Part shown: positions 8,565 to 16,301 of the stretch, piece after piece | How the letters are laid out: every line of letters starts with the position of its first letter | Position numbering within the stretch: position 1 is the first letter of the stretch | NCBI GenBank assembly: GCA_047974135.1 | Contig: JBKECC010000104.1 | Location: 1 to 21,336 of the forward strand | DNA from: JAIRQK01 sp047974135 | Lineage (GTDB): Bacteria; Campylobacterota; Campylobacteria; Campylobacterales; Campylobacteraceae | Reading direction: 5' to 3' | Length of the DNA: 21,336 nucleotides | Notes under the pieces: generated by a model | Told to the model about the DNA's origin: nothing | The model's input: the letters and a program-made list of their open reading frames with translations, nothing else | Databases searched by the model: none | Made by a program: the position numbers and the translations under genes

Positions 8565-9101
8565 ATGAGTAAAAAAGTACTAATCATATCATCAAGTCCA
8601 AGAATAAATGGAAATTCTGATTTGTTGTGTAAAGAGTTTGAAAGAGGTGCGAAAGAGGCTGGAAATGAAACAGAATTGATTCATTTTAAAGACAAAAAAA
8701 TCAATTACTGTACAGGATGCGGGTCATGTTTTACCAAAAAAGAGTGTGTTCAAAAAGATGACATGAAAGAGGTTTTAGAAAAAATGCTAAATGCAGATGT
8801 TATAGTTTTATCAACACCGGTATATTTTTATTCACTCTGTGGACAGATGAAAACGCTCATTGATAGAACCTGTCCTAAATATGAACAGATTTCAGACAAA
8901 GAGTTTTATTTTATTCTCACAGCTGCTGACACAAATATAAGAGCGATGCAAAGAACGGTTGAGGATTTTAGAGGATTTTTGGATTGTTTAAATAATCCAG
9001 TAGAAAAGAAGATTTTGTACGGTGTTGGTGTATGGAACAAAGGCGATATAGTTAATCTTCCTATTATGGATGAAGCATATAAAACAGGAAAAAATTTATA
9101 A
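8565..9101 (+). CDS. NAD(P)H-dependent FMN reductase / iron-sulfur flavoprotein-like
   Basis: A 178-residue flavodoxin-fold oxidoreductase of the NADPH-dependent FMN reductase family. It begins KKVLIISSSPRINGNSD, the FMN phosphate-binding loop, and has STPVYFYSLCGQMKTLIDR, typical of this family. Residues 49-61 hold cysteines in the pattern CX2CX2CX5C (C49, C52, C55, C61), the compact [4Fe-4S] motif of archaeal-type iron-sulfur flavoproteins, so a cluster is possible. The start at 8565 is chosen over 8553 because GGAG lies eight bases before it, while 8553 has none. No signal peptide, so cytoplasmic. First gene of unit A; the MFS gene follows after three bases. Probably supplies reduced flavin or reduces quinones or nitro compounds. 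Confidence 0.85.
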   Translation: MSKKVLIISSSPRINGNSDLLCKEFERGAKEAGNETELIHFKDKKINYCTGCGSCFTKKECVQKDDMKEVLEKMLNADVIVLSTPVYFYSLCGQMKTLIDRTCPKYEQISDKEFYFILTAADTNIRAMQRTVEDFRGFLDCLNNPVEKKILYGVGVWNKGDIVNLPIMDEAYKTGKNL

Positions 9102-9104
9102 TCT

Positions 9105-10262
9105 ATGAGCAATAAAGCTAAAATATTTCTACTCTCAATAATGAGCTTTTTGGTTGGAATGTCACAATTTATCATTGCTGGTGTACTTGACCAAATAGCT
9201 TTATCATTAAATATATCCATAGCATCCGCTGGTCAATTGATGAGTGTATATGCTTTATCAAGTGCCATTGGAACACCTTTACTGTTAATGCTAATGGCTA
9301 AAATAGATTTGCGAAATCAAATGATTTTTGCTCTAATAGTTTTCATTATAGGAATTTTTACATTGCTTGTCTTTGATAACTATTTTTTTATTGTTATTTC
9401 AAGAATGGTTGTTGGGGTTGGCGCAGGAGTATTTGTCGTAACGGCATACGCCATTAGCGCAAGACTAGCAATTGCTGGGCAACAAGGAAGAGCAATGGCA
9501 AGCGTTGCTATTGGATTTAGCATCGCATTAGTTTTTGGTGTACCTTTAGGACGTATTATCTCCGCACTTTTTAATTGGGAAATGAACTTTTGGTTAATTG
9601 GCATTTTAAGCATTGTCTGCTTGTTTGTCATTCTAAAAGAGATACCTAAAGTGACCAATGTTCAATCAAATATCACTCTTAAAGAGCAAGTTACATATTT
9701 TACAAAGCCTTATATAACAACCGCGCTTTTTGCAACATTGTTCTTTTTTGTTAGTTTTGGAATGATTAATACCTACATTACTCCATTTATTTTTTCAATT
9801 GACACCGTAAGTGAAAAAGAGATGAGCGTTATACTTTGCGTACTTGGTATAGCAAGCTTTATAGGTTCAAAGTTAGCAGGTTCGTTATCAGACAAATTAG
9901 GAGCTTCTAAAACACTCTATAGCAGTATGTGTGTACACTTTTCTGCGATGATGTTACTCTTTTTTGCAACACACTCTATATTGTTAAGTACTTTTTTGCT
10001 ATTTATTTGGATGAGTGCTTCATGGACTTTTGGTCCATCTCAAAGTATCAATTTAGCTTCAATTGCGCCTAAAGCATCTGCAATGATACTTGGTTTTAAT
10101 AGCTCTTTTGTGCAATTAGGTTTTGCAGTTGGCGGAGGTATTGGTGGTATAACAATTACTCACTTTCCTATTATTGCTTTGTGTGGTGTGGGTTCTGTTA
10201 GTGTTATAGTTGCCTTCTGTTTTTTGAGATTATCACAAAAATATCTCAAAACGGCCACTTGA
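9105..10262 (+). CDS. MFS transporter, DHA1-type (AraJ/YdhP-like)
   Basis: A 385-residue inner-membrane transporter with about 12 hydrophobic segments and a pseudo-repeat at the middle (around residue 200). The first half has the MFS motif-A region (LLMLMAKIDLRNQ, loop 2-3) and RMVVGVGAGVFVVTAYAISARL in TM4, the arrangement of drug:H+ antiporter-1 proteins related to AraJ and YdhP. The length is typical. It starts three bases after the flavoprotein stop, with only a weak GGAAAA far upstream, so it is probably translated by coupling. As part of the island it may export a substrate or product of the redox enzymes. The substrate cannot be deduced. Confidence 0.9.
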   Translation: MSNKAKIFLLSIMSFLVGMSQFIIAGVLDQIALSLNISIASAGQLMSVYALSSAIGTPLLLMLMAKIDLRNQMIFALIVFIIGIFTLLVFDNYFFIVISRMVVGVGAGVFVVTAYAISARLAIAGQQGRAMASVAIGFSIALVFGVPLGRIISALFNWEMNFWLIGILSIVCLFVILKEIPKVTNVQSNITLKEQVTYFTKPYITTALFATLFFFVSFGMINTYITPFIFSIDTVSEKEMSVILCVLGIASFIGSKLAGSLSDKLGASKTLYSSMCVHFSAMMLLFFATHSILLSTFLLFIWMSASWTFGPSQSINLASIAPKASAMILGFNSSFVQLGFAVGGGIGGITITHFPIIALCGVGSVSVIVAFCFLRLSQKYLKTAT

Positions 10263-10321
10263 TATTGTCAATTTAAAAGAAAAATTATCATGATAGAAAA
10301 TGGATATTATAAAGGAAGTAG

Positions 10322-10741
10322 ATGAAAAAATATGTATTTACCCTACTAATCACAATTTTTATATTGCTTAATCAAGCAAGTGGAGAAGATATGAAGATAA
10401 AAATTTCAATTGGCGAACAAAGTTTTTTTGCTACATTAAACAACAGCAGCACAGCAAAAGAGTTTTTTGATTTATTGCCGATGACTATTAACATGGATGA
10501 GCATGGAGGTTTTGAGAAAAACTATCGTCTTGGAAAAAGATTGTCTGGCAGTAGTCTTTCACCAGATATTATAAGAGAAGGCGACTTGATGATTTGGTCT
10601 CAAAGTGTTTTAGTTCTTTTTTACAAAGAACATTCAACTTTTTATAGCTATATTCCCCTTGGTCGCATAGATGATACAAAAAGACTTGAAAAAGCTTTGG
10701 GTAGAAGTAGCATAAAAGTAAAATTTGAATTGATACAATAG
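10322..10741 (+). CDS. exported cyclophilin-like fold protein
   Basis: A 139-residue protein with a Sec signal peptide (MKKYVFTLLITIFILLNQASG, cleavage near residue 21). The mature part matches the pattern of the cyclophilin-like domain family found next to redox genes: FFATLNNSSTAKEFFDLLPM, a GDLMIWSQSVLVLFYKE strand and YIPLGRIDDTKRLEKALG. Proteins of this family are usually cytoplasmic and of unknown activity; nothing here shows prolyl isomerase residues. AAGGAAG gives a strong ribosome site. It lies 59 bases after the MFS gene and 16 bases before the next gene, so it probably belongs to unit A. The 10-bp palindrome TATCATGATA (10286-10295) in the gap may be chance. Confidence 0.8.
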   Translation: MKKYVFTLLITIFILLNQASGEDMKIKISIGEQSFFATLNNSSTAKEFFDLLPMTINMDEHGGFEKNYRLGKRLSGSSLSPDIIREGDLMIWSQSVLVLFYKEHSTFYSYIPLGRIDDTKRLEKALGRSSIKVKFELIQ

Positions 10742-10757
10742 GTTAAAGGATTATCTA

Positions 10758-11879
10758 ATGAATATATTAAAAATAATTGCTGTATTATTTTTGCTTTTTG
10801 CTGTAGTTTTAACCATAGCAATTTTTGCTTTTTTTAATCAAGAGAGTTTTGGAAAAATACCAAGTGGTGAGCGTTTAAAAAAGATAGAAGCTTCGCCAAA
10901 CTATAAAGATGGAGTATTTCACAACAGGCTCCCTTCTGTTATGGCTATATCAAACAAATCAAAGATTCAAGGTTTGTATGATTTCATCTTCAACAATAAT
11001 GCCGCTGATTTATACCCAAAACTATCACTTCCTTCAGTAAAAACGGATTTAAAAGCACTCAAAAAAGATGAAAATGTTTTAGTTTGGCTTGGACACTCTT
11101 CGCTTTTTTTACAAGTTGATGGAGTTAAGTATTTAGTTGATCCTATACTGTTTTTTGCTTCGCCTACTTCTTTACTTAACAAACCTTTTGCTGGAACAAA
11201 TATATATACACCTGAGGATATACCTGATGTTGATTATCTTCTTATAACACACGATCACTGGGATCACTTAGACTATAAAGCAGTAAAAAAACTAAAAAAC
11301 AAAATTGGCAAAGTGGTAACAGGACTTGGGGTTGGTGAGCATTTTGAGTATTGGGGTTATGATAAAGATAAAATCATAGAACTTGATTGGAATGAAAAGG
11401 TGGTTTTAGATGAAAATCTAACTTTACATGTATTTCCAGCAAGACATTTTTCAGGTCGCGGACTAAACAATAGAGATAAAAGTTTATGGGTTTCTTTCAT
11501 GATTGAATCAAAGACAAAAAATATATTTTTAAGTGGAGATACTGGATATGATATACACTTTAAAGAAATAGCAAAACAATTTCCAAAAATAGACTTTGCG
11601 GCTATTGAAAATGGTCAATATGATGTAGATTGGAGTAGTATTCATCTTTTGCCACAAGAACTTATCAGTGCTGCAAAAGAGTTAAATGCTTCAAGATTTA
11701 TGACTATTCACAATTCAAAATATGCTCTAGCTAAACACTCTTGGTATGCACCGCTTGACAATGTATATAAAGCTTCAAAAGAGGAAAATTTAGGTCTTGT
11801 AACTCCAATGATTGGAGAGGTTGTATATCTTGACAATAAAACCAAAGAGTTTGAAAATTGGTGGAGAGATTTGGAGTAA
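10758..11879 (+). CDS. membrane-anchored metallo-beta-lactamase-fold hydrolase (NAPE-PLD/UlaG-like)
   Basis: A 373-residue zinc hydrolase. Residues 3-27 form one membrane segment that is not an obvious cleavable signal, so the catalytic domain probably faces the periplasm from an N-terminal anchor. The metal site is clear: LITHDHWDHLD (H165, H167, D169, H170), ARHFSGRG with H230, SGDTGYD with D261, and IHNSKY with H318. Ligand-site features such as LVDPILFFASP and the ARHFSGRG block match the family that holds N-acyl-phosphatidylethanolamine phospholipase D and RomA-like proteins. A phosphodiester or lipid substrate is therefore possible but not shown. The start has AAAGGA. It is the last gene of unit A and ends at a stem-loop shared with the convergent araC. 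Confidence 0.88.
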   Translation: MNILKIIAVLFLLFAVVLTIAIFAFFNQESFGKIPSGERLKKIEASPNYKDGVFHNRLPSVMAISNKSKIQGLYDFIFNNNAADLYPKLSLPSVKTDLKALKKDENVLVWLGHSSLFLQVDGVKYLVDPILFFASPTSLLNKPFAGTNIYTPEDIPDVDYLLITHDHWDHLDYKAVKKLKNKIGKVVTGLGVGEHFEYWGYDKDKIIELDWNEKVVLDENLTLHVFPARHFSGRGLNNRDKSLWVSFMIESKTKNIFLSGDTGYDIHFKEIAKQFPKIDFAAIENGQYDVDWSSIHLLPQELISAAKELNASRFMTIHNSKYALAKHSWYAPLDNVYKASKEENLGLVTPMIGEVVYLDNKTKEFENWWRDLE

Positions 11880-11886
11880 GAGAGGA

Positions 11887-11915
11887 TTAAGAGAAAATTA
11901 TATATTTTCTCTTAA
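11887..11915. terminator. stem-loop between convergent genes, two-way terminator
   Basis: Arms TTAAGAGAAAAT and ATTTTCTCTTAA pair perfectly over 12 bp around the 5-base loop TATAT. It follows the metallo-hydrolase stop by 7 bases, and its right arm includes the last codons and stop of araC. The A/T-rich arms supply the U-tract in both directions. Confidence 0.7.
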
Positions 11916-12803
11916 CTGTTTTATGTGTGATTTTGGAGGAAGTCCAAACATCCTCGAGTATTCTCTGCTAAACTGCGATGGGCTTTCATATCCAACCTCA
12001 AAGGCAACATCTGAAACTTCTCTGTTTTGCATCAAAAGCATCTGTTTTGCCTCTTCAAGTCTTAGTGTTTTTTGAAATTGCAACGGACTCATAGTTGTTA
12101 ACTTTTTAAAAATATGGTACATGGATGATTCACTAAGACCAAGTGATTTTGCAAGGGTACTCATGCTTATATTTTCATTATAGTTTTTCTTGATTTTCAT
12201 GATAGCTCTTACAACTTGTCCGGTTGAACTTCCTTCCATAACATACTCTTTTAGAAATTCACCACCTTTATTACTTATCAAGATGTATAAAATCTCTTTG
12301 ATTATCAATGAGGATAAAAATTTTACTTTTTGTGGTTCTCCGTTTAGTTTTGCAAGTCTTAAAACCGCTTCAAGAAGTTCTGGATTGTCATTGTCACACA
12401 AACACATTCCTACTTTTGATTGGTTGTTAGTTTCTATTTGTGCTACCTTTATATCTTTGAGTGTATCAAAAATCTCTTCCATGGTAAATGTTAAACTTAG
12501 CGATATAAAAGGTTCCTCTTTTGAAGCTCTTGATATTCTAACTTTAGCTGGTATATGTATAGAGGAGAGAAGATGCTTTGATTCGTTATATTCAAGCATT
12601 ATATCGTTAAGTCCAACAGTTTTTGAACCCTGCAGGCTTATACATATACAAGGTTTATACATAACATTTACAAACTCTGTCGTAGCAGTCGAAACAAAAA
12701 AGTTTAAAGAGGGAACATTTGTTGTTATTCTCCCATCTTCCACATATCTTTCATGAACAAACTCTAATAGTTCTTCTCTGTAATCTGTTAAGGTTTTTTC
12801 CAT
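11898..12803 (-). CDS. AraC-family transcriptional activator with YqhC-like N-terminal domain
   Basis: A 301-residue regulator. The N-terminal half has the AraC_N (type II cupin) pattern VPSLNFFVSTATTEFVNVMY, KPCICISLQGSKTVGLND and LLSSIHIPAKVRISRAS, the style seen in E. coli YqhC, the aldehyde-responsive activator of yqhD and dkgA. The C-terminal 100 residues are a standard two-helix-turn-helix AraC DNA-binding domain: ISMSTLAKSLGLSESSMYHI and VSDVAFEVGYESPSQFSREY, ending in GLPPKSH. Start chosen for AAGGGAG six bases upstream. It lies at the end of unit B but has its own likely promoter and hairpin. I infer that it activates promoters A-D, since it is the only regulator in the island and its relatives control neighbouring aldehyde and aldo/keto reductases. 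The inducer is unknown. Confidence 0.9.
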   Translation of the reverse strand: MEKTLTDYREELLEFVHERYVEDGRITTNVPSLNFFVSTATTEFVNVMYKPCICISLQGSKTVGLNDIMLEYNESKHLLSSIHIPAKVRISRASKEEPFISLSLTFTMEEIFDTLKDIKVAQIETNNQSKVGMCLCDNDNPELLEAVLRLAKLNGEPQKVKFLSSLIIKEILYILISNKGGEFLKEYVMEGSSTGQVVRAIMKIKKNYNENISMSTLAKSLGLSESSMYHIFKKLTTMSPLQFQKTLRLEEAKQMLLMQNREVSDVAFEVGYESPSQFSREYSRMFGLPPKSHIKQLRENI

Positions 12804-12831
12804 TGTAACTCCCTTAATAGTTTATAGTTAC

Positions 12832-12863
12832 TCGTTTATACTCTATGTATAGAGTATAAACGA
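12832..12863. repeat. 32-base near-perfect inverted repeat in the araC leader
   Basis: Fifteen paired bases per side, with arms reading TCGTTTATACTCTA and TAGAGTATAAACGA around a central TGTA. It starts about four bases after the araC -10 box, so it lies at or just after the transcription start. It could be an operator for autoregulation, a 5' mRNA hairpin, or a terminator for unit B transcripts arriving from 12891. No T-run follows, which weakens the terminator reading. Confidence 0.65.
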
Positions 12864-12866
12864 ACT

Positions 12867-12872
12867 ATTATA
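12867..12872 (-). promoter_or_regulatory. likely -10 box of araC
   Basis: TATAAT on the minus strand, 63 bases before the araC ATG and next to the inverted repeat. No good -35 is seen, and the GCAATT/TTCTAC site of promoters A-D is absent, so araC itself is not obviously part of that set. Confidence 0.5.
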
Positions 12873-12890
12873 GTATCATGTTTTATTTAA

Positions 12891-13610
12891 TTATTTTCTA
12901 CTATTAAGCACACCATCTAAAGTTTCTTTTGCTATTTTTGCTTCTTGTTCGCCAACATTTATCTCTATAACTTTTACAAAATCTTCCAATGCTTCTTTAG
13001 TAAAACCTACATTCATTGAAATGTTTAGATGACTTCTTAGCTGTGCTGCAGTTCCTCTTAGGCTTGCAAGTGCAGATATGGTAGATAGCTCTCTTGTTTT
13101 GTAGTCAAGTATATCTCTAGCAAATATATCAGTAAAAAGATGTTCTTTTAAAAATGTATCTATTGTCGGTACAAAAAGTTGATAACCACTTGGTGCTGGT
13201 ATGGTCTTACTTCCGATTAAATCTGCTCTAACTCTTGCGCCATACTCATCTTTGTTTATATCAGAAGATATTGGGCTAGCTTCTCTTCCAACTTCATCTT
13301 TTATACCCTTACTTTGCCTATCATCCAAAACCACTTTAAAAGCGTTGATACCATTTAAACTTCTTGGAAATCCTGAATATGCATACATTTGTATCAAAAC
13401 TTCTTTTATCTCATTTATGGTTAAACCTGCATCCAAACCTTCATTTAACGCTACGTTTAATTTTTCAATATTTCCGCTTGCCGTAAAAGCTGCTATTGTT
13501 ATGATGCCTTGTTGTTTTTTATCTAAATGTTTTATATCCAAAGTGGTTGCTCCTATACTATTTGCTAAAGCAAAAAATGAAATTGCTAAAATTGATAAAA
13601 ACTTTCTCAT
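12891..13610 (-). CDS. exported carboxymuconolactone decarboxylase-like (CMD) protein
   Basis: A 239-residue protein with a Sec signal peptide (MRKFLSILAISFFALANSIGA, cleavage near residue 21). It holds two CMD-type helical repeats. The first covers GIITIAAFTASGNIEKLNVA to QMYAYSGFPRSLNGINAF and the second covers LSTISALASLRGTAAQLRSH to the NVGEQEAKIAKETLDGVL end. There is no CXXC, so it is not an AhpD-type peroxidase; it looks like the decarboxylase or unassigned branch. A start at 13664 is rejected: the ATG at 13610 has AGGAGAAG and begins the signal peptide. The ATGA overlap with the cupin stop suggests coupled translation. Cupin plus CMD plus alpha/beta hydrolase is a recurrent gene trio, but the substrate is not known to me. 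It is the last enzyme gene of unit B before araC. Confidence 0.88.
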   Translation of the reverse strand: MRKFLSILAISFFALANSIGATTLDIKHLDKKQQGIITIAAFTASGNIEKLNVALNEGLDAGLTINEIKEVLIQMYAYSGFPRSLNGINAFKVVLDDRQSKGIKDEVGREASPISSDINKDEYGARVRADLIGSKTIPAPSGYQLFVPTIDTFLKEHLFTDIFARDILDYKTRELSTISALASLRGTAAQLRSHLNISMNVGFTKEALEDFVKVIEINVGEQEAKIAKETLDGVLNSRK

Positions 13611-14095
13611 TTTACTTCTCCTACTTTTTTGTTGTATTCTTCGTCTGTTACTTTTTCCATCCATGTAACAGTTTTTCCATCAAGATTTGTGGTAATAGCC
13701 ATATGTGTCATTGACTCATTGTTGCTTGCACCGTGCCAATGCTTAACTCCCGGTGGGCACCAAACAACATCACCAGCTTTTATCTCTTGTACTTCTTTGC
13801 CCCACACCCCAGTTTTACCAACACCAGAAACAACTACTAAATGTTGTCCTGCTGGATGAGTGTGCCAAGCTGATCTTGCATTTGGTTCAAAAGTTACATA
13901 ACCACTAGAAAAACTTGTAACATTATTTGGTGGAAATAACATATTTACATGTACATTTCCTGTAAAATACTCAGATGAGCCATTAAACGAACCTTGCGAG
14001 CCAGCTTTGTGTATAACCTGACTACTTTGTGCATTCAAGGCAGTAACTCCAACTATTAAAACCAATGAGATACTTTTTAACATTTTTATATTCAT
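13607..14095 (-). CDS. exported cupin-domain protein
   Basis: A 162-residue single-cupin protein with a Sec signal peptide (about residues 1-22, ending in LNA). Cupin motif 1 is WHTHPAGQHLVVVSGVG with H78, H80, Q84 in place of the usual Glu, and H85. Motif 2 is GDVVWCPPGVKHWHGASN with H119. A metal-binding pocket is therefore likely (H78, H80, Q84, H119), as in small cupins that sit next to CMD proteins. An AAGGGA site precedes the first ATG. The stop overlaps the CMD start by four bases. The role could be isomerase, dioxygenase or lyase for a small organic acid or lactone; I cannot choose between them. It lies 43 bases after the hydrolase in unit B. Confidence 0.88.
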   Translation of the reverse strand: MNIKMLKSISLVLIVGVTALNAQSSQVIHKAGSQGSFNGSSEYFTGNVHVNMLFPPNNVTSFSSGYVTFEPNARSAWHTHPAGQHLVVVSGVGKTGVWGKEVQEIKAGDVVWCPPGVKHWHGASNNESMTHMAITTNLDGKTVTWMEKVTDEEYNKKVGEVK

Positions 14096-14110
14096 AATTA
14101 ATTCCCTTTT

Positions 14111-14122
14111 TTTACATGTAAA
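14111..14122. repeat. TTTACATGTAAA palindrome, between hydrolase and cupin genes
   Basis: Perfect 12-bp palindrome in a 43-base gap between two genes of the same presumed operon, where a promoter operator would not be expected. Confidence 0.75.
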
Positions 14123-14138
14123 GAATTACAAAACTTAT

Positions 14139-15184
14139 TTATAAGTTTTTTCCATAAAATTCAACTAATTTATTCATTGCTTGATCTACATATTTTGGTA
14201 CCCAATATGTTTCAATATGTGTTGCACCATCAATTAAAAACAGCTCTTTATTCTTTGTACCAGTTGCATCTTTAAATGCTTTCTCAGTCATATAAAGTGA
14301 ATCTGCTTTAGTACCTGCCATCATAAGTAGTGGTTGGTTGATTAAATCCATATTGCTTGAAGCATCAAAGTTCATAAGTTCAAGTAAACTACTTGTGGTA
14401 TATTTGAAAGTTGAGTTTGGATGAGCGTGTGTTTTCCAATAATAATCATAACCTTGACGATATAAATCAAATGGCAATTTTGCAATTTGCTCATCAGTTA
14501 AGTTAGCATCACCTGAGTATAAAACTTCACCACCAGCTATCTCTTGTTCTCTAGCCTTTGAAGCTTGCTCTAAACGTTGTTGAATAGTATCAAGTTGTGA
14601 ATTATTGTACCCATTTCTACGAACCAAACCAGAATCAAACATGCTCAAAGTTGCAACGGCTTTAAAACGCTTATCTGTTTGTGCTGCTTTTATTGAGTAC
14701 CCACCACCGCCACAAATACCAAGTAATCCGATATTATTTATATCAGCTCCTGGATATAGCGATATAAAATCTGCCATTGCGTGTATATCTTCTATTCTAT
14801 TTTCAGGTTTATCTACACTACGTGGCAATCCGCCACTTCCACCTTGATAAGCAGCGTCAGCAGTTATAGCTATATAACCTTTGTCTGCTAAACGTTGTGC
14901 ATACAATCCTGCTACTTGCTCTTTAACACCACTATTTGGATGAGCAACAACAATGGTAGGATATTTTTGACTTGCGTTATAATTTGCAGGAGTGTAAACA
15001 TTGGCTACTATCTCAACACCATTTGCATGGTAACTTACTGGATGAATATTTACTTGTCCATCAACATTTTTAGTGATTGCACCTTGATATACTAATCCAA
15101 ACGGATTGGTTATATTTTCTGCAGCCGCAACTGTTGCGATTCCGCAAACAGCGGTTGCTACTAAAGTTTTAATTTTTTTGTCAT
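14139..15184 (-). CDS. exported alpha/beta hydrolase with Cys nucleophile (dienelactone-hydrolase-like), apparent frameshift at codon 4-5
   Basis: Predicted 348 residues if one A is added. The body frame encodes a signal peptide (KTLVATAVCGIATVAAA), then IVVAHPNSGVKEQ (oxyanion region), LLGICGGGG with the nucleophile-elbow Cys (about 158), AGTKAD with Asp (about 295) and DGATH with His (about 323). That is a Cys-Asp-His triad as in dienelactone hydrolase. The only good start is the ATG at 15184 with AAAGGAAAG in front, but it is one base out of frame: the run after ATGAC has seven A (15173-15179) where eight are needed. No ATG, GTG or TTG lies in the body frame between the stop at 15212 and the signal peptide. 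The in-frame TTG at 14906 would lose the signal and part of the fold. It lies in unit B between the ADH and cupin genes. Confidence 0.85.
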
Positions 15185-15216
15185 TTTCTTTCCTTTTTTT
15201 GTTGTTTTTTTAACTA

Positions 15217-15228
15217 TTTACATGTAAA
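15217..15228. repeat. TTTACATGTAAA palindrome, between ADH and hydrolase genes
   Basis: Perfect palindrome, extended to 14 bp as ATTTACATGTAAAT (15216-15229), directly after the alcohol dehydrogenase stop within unit B. Confidence 0.75.
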
Positions 15229-15230
15229 TT

Positions 15231-16292
15231 TTAAGAAGCTTTGCTTTTTAGCGATTTCATATCGATAACAAATCTATATTTGACTTCACCTTTTTCTAAA
15301 CGAACAAGTGCATCATTTATCTCATCAACACTTATAAGTTCAATATCTGCTGTGATGTTGTGTTCTGCACAAAAATCCAACATCTCTTGAGTTTCTCTAA
15401 TTCCACCTATGTTTGAGCCAGAAAAACTTCTTCTCCCTGAAACAAGATTGAATGAACTAACCTCTAAAGGTTTAGCAGGAAGTCCAACTAAAACAAGCGA
15501 GCCATCAACTTTCAACATATTCAGATATGGATTTACATCGTGAAAAGCTGATACTGTGTCTAAAATCAAATCAAACTTAGACTGTTTACTCATTTGCTCA
15601 CTGTCTTTTGATATAACAACCTCGTCTGCTCCAAGTTTTTTTGCATCAGCTGCTTTTGAGTTTGAAGTTGTAAAAACTGTTACGCTAGCTCCAAGTGCAT
15701 GAGCTATCTTTATAGCCATGTGACCAAGACCGCCAATACCGATAATTCCTACTTTTTTACCAGGTCCAGCTTTCCAATGTTTAAGAGGTGAATAAACTGT
15801 TATACCAGCACATAAAAGTGGTGCGGCCGAAGCTAAATCTAAAGTTTTTGGTACATGCAAAACATAATCTTCATCAGTTACTATACTTTCAGAAAATCCA
15901 CCATAAGTCATTCCTCCATATTTTTTATCAGGAGAGTTAAATACAAATGTTGGAAATTCTTCACAAAATTGCTCTTCTCCATCTTTGCAATATTCACATA
16001 CCTTGCAACTATCTACCATACAACCAACAGCAGCTAAATCACCTACTTTAAACTTTGTGACTTTATCTCCAACGCTACTTACTCTTCCAACTATCTCATG
16101 TCCTGGAACCAATGGATAAGTTGTCATGCCCCAATCATTATGAGCTTGGTGCAAGTCAGAGTGACAAATACCGCAATATAATATCTCTATCTCAACGTCA
16201 TTTGAAGTTGCTACTCTTCTTTTTATCTCGAACTTTTCTAATTTTTTATCGGCTGCATATGTGCCGTAAGCTTTTACATCTTTTGTTTGCAT
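15231..16292 (-). CDS. zinc-dependent NAD(P) alcohol dehydrogenase, YahK/CAD type
   Basis: A 353-residue medium-chain dehydrogenase/reductase that would reduce aldehydes or oxidise alcohols in the cytoplasm. The catalytic zinc ligands are C43 (CGICHSDLH), H65 with E66 (GHEIVG) and C161. The structural zinc set is C96, C99, C102 and C110. The Rossmann motif is GIGGLG (185-190), and TTSNSK after the second strand suggests NADPH rather than NADH. This is the cinnamyl-alcohol-dehydrogenase-like branch that includes E. coli YahK and Ahr, broad aldehyde reductases. AAGGAAC lies six bases before the ATG, nine bases after the aldo/keto reductase stop, so the two are cotranscribed. All key residues are present. 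In vivo direction is probably NADPH-driven aldehyde reduction. Confidence 0.92.
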   Translation of the reverse strand: MQTKDVKAYGTYAADKKLEKFEIKRRVATSNDVEIEILYCGICHSDLHQAHNDWGMTTYPLVPGHEIVGRVSSVGDKVTKFKVGDLAAVGCMVDSCKVCEYCKDGEEQFCEEFPTFVFNSPDKKYGGMTYGGFSESIVTDEDYVLHVPKTLDLASAAPLLCAGITVYSPLKHWKAGPGKKVGIIGIGGLGHMAIKIAHALGASVTVFTTSNSKAADAKKLGADEVVISKDSEQMSKQSKFDLILDTVSAFHDVNPYLNMLKVDGSLVLVGLPAKPLEVSSFNLVSGRRSFSGSNIGGIRETQEMLDFCAEHNITADIELISVDEINDALVRLEKGEVKYRFVIDMKSLKSKAS

Positions 16293-16301
16293 CTTTGTTC
16301 C

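Noticed and set aside
10286..10295. TATCATGATA palindrome upstream of the cyclophilin-like gene as an operator
   Set aside because: Ten AT-rich bases, single copy, inside a presumed operon; can easily arise by chance.
11424..11432. TACATGTA cores at 11425-11432 and 19128-19135 as further copies of the iterated palindrome
   Set aside because: They lack the full TTACATGTAA and lie in coding sequence, so they were left out of the count.
13611..13664. Longer CMD protein starting at 13664
   Set aside because: The extra 18 residues are the cupin tail read in another frame; the ATG at 13610 starts a clean signal peptide with a strong ribosome site.
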